Positions 62,228 through 64,000 of a stretch of 64,000 nt of DNA are shown here, piece by piece (positions within the stretch are counted from its first letter, which is position 1; each line of letters begins with the position of its first letter). Location: the NCBI GenBank assembly GCA_949357655.1, contig CASHTG010000001.1:1116001-1180000 (forward strand), written 5' to 3'. The position numbers and the translations under genes are program-made. This stretch comes from Parascedosporium putredinis (taxonomy: Eukaryota; Ascomycota; Sordariomycetes; Microascales; Microascaceae). Under the pieces are notes generated by a model. The model had not been told where the DNA came from. It was given only the letters and a program-made list of their open reading frames with translations, and ran no database searches.

Positions 62228-63593
62228 TCACTCGTCATCCAGCTTCAGCTCGAAGTCCTCAAACTCATCAACGAAATTTTCGGTAGTAGTGAGATGTGAG
62301 TCGTCATCCGAGTCCTCATGGACATCAAAAATACCAAGGAACTGAGGCCGAGGTGATTCCTCAGACTTGTTGACTTTGGATTCTTGAAACTTGAGAAAGT
62401 TGGCTGGGGTAATGGTCACGTCAGATCGATCCGACGAGACCGATGCCCCTGAAGCGGAACGTGCTAAGGGCCCACGGTTTGTCTTGACAGCAGAAGATGC
62501 AGAACGGCCCTTAGAGTAGCCCAATGTGTTTCTTGACGCAACCTCAGCAATAGCACTTTCTTGCGGGGTTTTAGTAGGTTGAGCAGGCTTTATAGCTTTT
62601 CGTCCAGACAACAAGAAGGGCAATTTTCTCTTTGGCTGCATTGCTGCTTCTAGAGGGCTCTAGGTTTTCTTTCCCGGACCGTTGAGTTCATGGAGAGAGC
62701 GCTCACGGCGCGCCGAGAGCTTAGCGTTGGTGGATACTGCTTGAGAGCTGTACGATTGGCGATGGCCCTAGCACGATCAGGTTTCGGGGCGAGCGCGTCT
62801 TGCGGCTTCTGAAGCCTAGCCAAGACTTTCGTTTCGGGAACGTCCGATACAGACCAGTCGGTGTTTTCGATGTCCTTCAGGATCCTCTCATCGCCTTCCT
62901 TCAAAGCCTTCTGAAGCTGCTCCTCAAATTTCTTGTCCTTTACACGAATGCCATCATCATCTACGGGGTCGTGATAGCGCTCGTAGTATCCTTTGAGGAT
63001 GTTCTCAGGCTTTAGGCCTTCGAAAGTCAAGACACCATCGGGGAAGACGTCGGACTCGTAAGGGAGATCCTGCGGCTTGGGTGGCGCGTATTCAACGTCA
63101 TCGCTCAGTCCTGTGACATCACTCATCACTTCGAATTTGACGGGGCGGTATTGAGTGCCTTGGGTTTGGGTTTCTGATGGCTAGGCTGCTTGACTTGGCT
63201 TTTCTCGAATTCCTGCACCATACCCTTCACGGTGACACCAGGCGCGACAGCCCGAGCCTTTGCATTTGTCGTTTTGTTACCCAAGGGAGCACGGCGAGTT
63301 CCTACGCGTGGTGGTAAGTATGATTTTGCACTACATTCATGCTTTTCTCCGGTTTCCTTACCTGCCGGCGTCGCCGTTGGCTGCTTCTTCCCCATCGTGT
63401 TCTTGCCTGTGGGCAGCAAGCCCTTTGCCCCGGTGGCTTGAGCACCATTCTCGTCATTGAGTGGTATTTTCAATGGTGTCTTAGGATAGCGAGCTCCAGG
63501 AGTCCGAGGGGCGATATTCTTTGATGCGACATCTTTTGTCGGGACTTGGCGACTGTGCACGAGGTTCTCCTGATCCCGGTGCGCAGCCAGCAT
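62228..63593 (-). CDS. Securin-like D-box protein (putative)
   Basis: The N-terminus MLAAHRDQENLVHS is followed by TPGARYPKTPLKIPLNDENG and RRAPLGNKTTNAKA, a destruction box (RxxL with downstream N). Then come DVEYAPPKPQDLPYESDVFP, FEGLKPENILKGYYERYHDP and a low-complexity region, and the protein ends in an acidic tail (VDEFEDFELKLDDE). This layout (basic N-terminus with D-box, then VEYAPP, acidic end) is like fungal securins (Pds1/Cut2), which inhibit separase until APC/C destroys them. No KEN box is seen. This is inference from motif pattern, not a firm orthology. The start is ATG 63593; about 454 residues. One base is missing near 63142-63145 (the true join reads VKFEVMSDV) and near 62655. 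No intron is needed. Confidence 0.6.
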
Positions 63594-64000
63594 TTTGGCG
63601 AGAGCTTGGGTGAAAAGCGCTTGTCGTCAAGGAGGATTAAATCGGGAGGCTGGCTGATTGTTGAGTAGTTTTCATGAATGAAAGATACGACGCGTAATTT
63701 AATGGCATCCAGCCCCTTTTGAAGTGGAGAGGGAAAGTGCAAAGTTGTCGTGCCTCACCACATTCGAAATTGGAGAGGACAAGGGTGAAGTTCATCAGGT
63801 GTGGATGTTGGAACGACGTCCGCAGGGATTGTTGGGGGTGCACAGACCAAATCGCGTTGGCTAGACAACCGAATGCTCGATTTCGACGATCAGGCGGGAC
63901 CTGAGACCCCTTCCGTCCGTCGTTGTCACTGCCAGCGACTGCCTGGATCCTTTGGCGCCGCACCCCGCCGCCCCCTTTCCCCAATCATGAAATACAGGTG
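63594..64000. other. Upstream region of the securin-like gene
   Basis: No gene is recognised in the last 400 bases. The window ends within 20 bases of an ATG (63986) on the plus strand, which might start another gene beyond the edge. Confidence 0.4.

Overview
The window is nuclear DNA of a filamentous ascomycete, most likely a Sordariomycete. The grounds are short spliceosomal introns (about 50-120 bases, GTNNGT donors), long pyrimidine-rich leaders and fungal-type proteins (SET1, YPT7, SPB1, GDA1, Cdt2, DUF4202). I support sixteen protein genes. I see no convincing tRNA, rRNA, CRISPR array, intact transposon or biosynthetic cluster.

Layout: 0-9.2 kb holds the 3' part of GDA1 (+), a Mg-chelatase-like AAA+ gene (-), YPT7 (+) and an SLC35F5-like transporter (+). 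From 11.8 to 21.9 kb there is a membrane-anchored heme-oxygenase-like protein (+), a Cdt2-like WD40 protein (-) sharing a divergent promoter with SPB1 (+), and a JMJD7-like JmjC protein (-). From 21.9 to 28.9 kb there is a gene-poor stretch ending in a CT-rich leader before a divergent 14-3-3-like gene (+). From 31.7 to 39.3 kb there are a Myb-like gene (-), a less GC-rich block that may hold an LTR relic, a DUF4202 gene (+), an FMN-dependent 2-hydroxyacid oxidase ending in a PTS1 signal (+) and a Cys-rich single-pass membrane glycoprotein (-). From 39.3 to 53.7 kb there is about 14 kb with no supportable gene. The right end has a conserved fungal protein (+), SET1 (-) and a securin-like D-box protein (-).

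The most striking observation is technical. Fourteen of the sixteen genes, including near-essential ones, need reading-frame corrections inside conserved domains, about 31 in total. In the large majority one base is missing, usually at a run of C, G, A or T. YPT7 alone is clean. Recurrent homopolymer under-calling in the assembly explains this better than mass pseudogenisation, so the CDS spans below are spans of broken frames, not clean ORFs.

The genes are mostly unrelated housekeeping functions: Golgi glycosylation, vacuole fusion, ribosome assembly, replication licensing, H3K4 methylation and possibly chromosome separation. I found no operon-like or novel multi-gene system. The best biological leads are the peroxisomal signal on the FMN oxidase, the tail-anchored heme-oxygenase-like protein, the PIP-like motif in the Cdt2 N-terminus, the in-frame TAG in the Myb gene and the two gene deserts.
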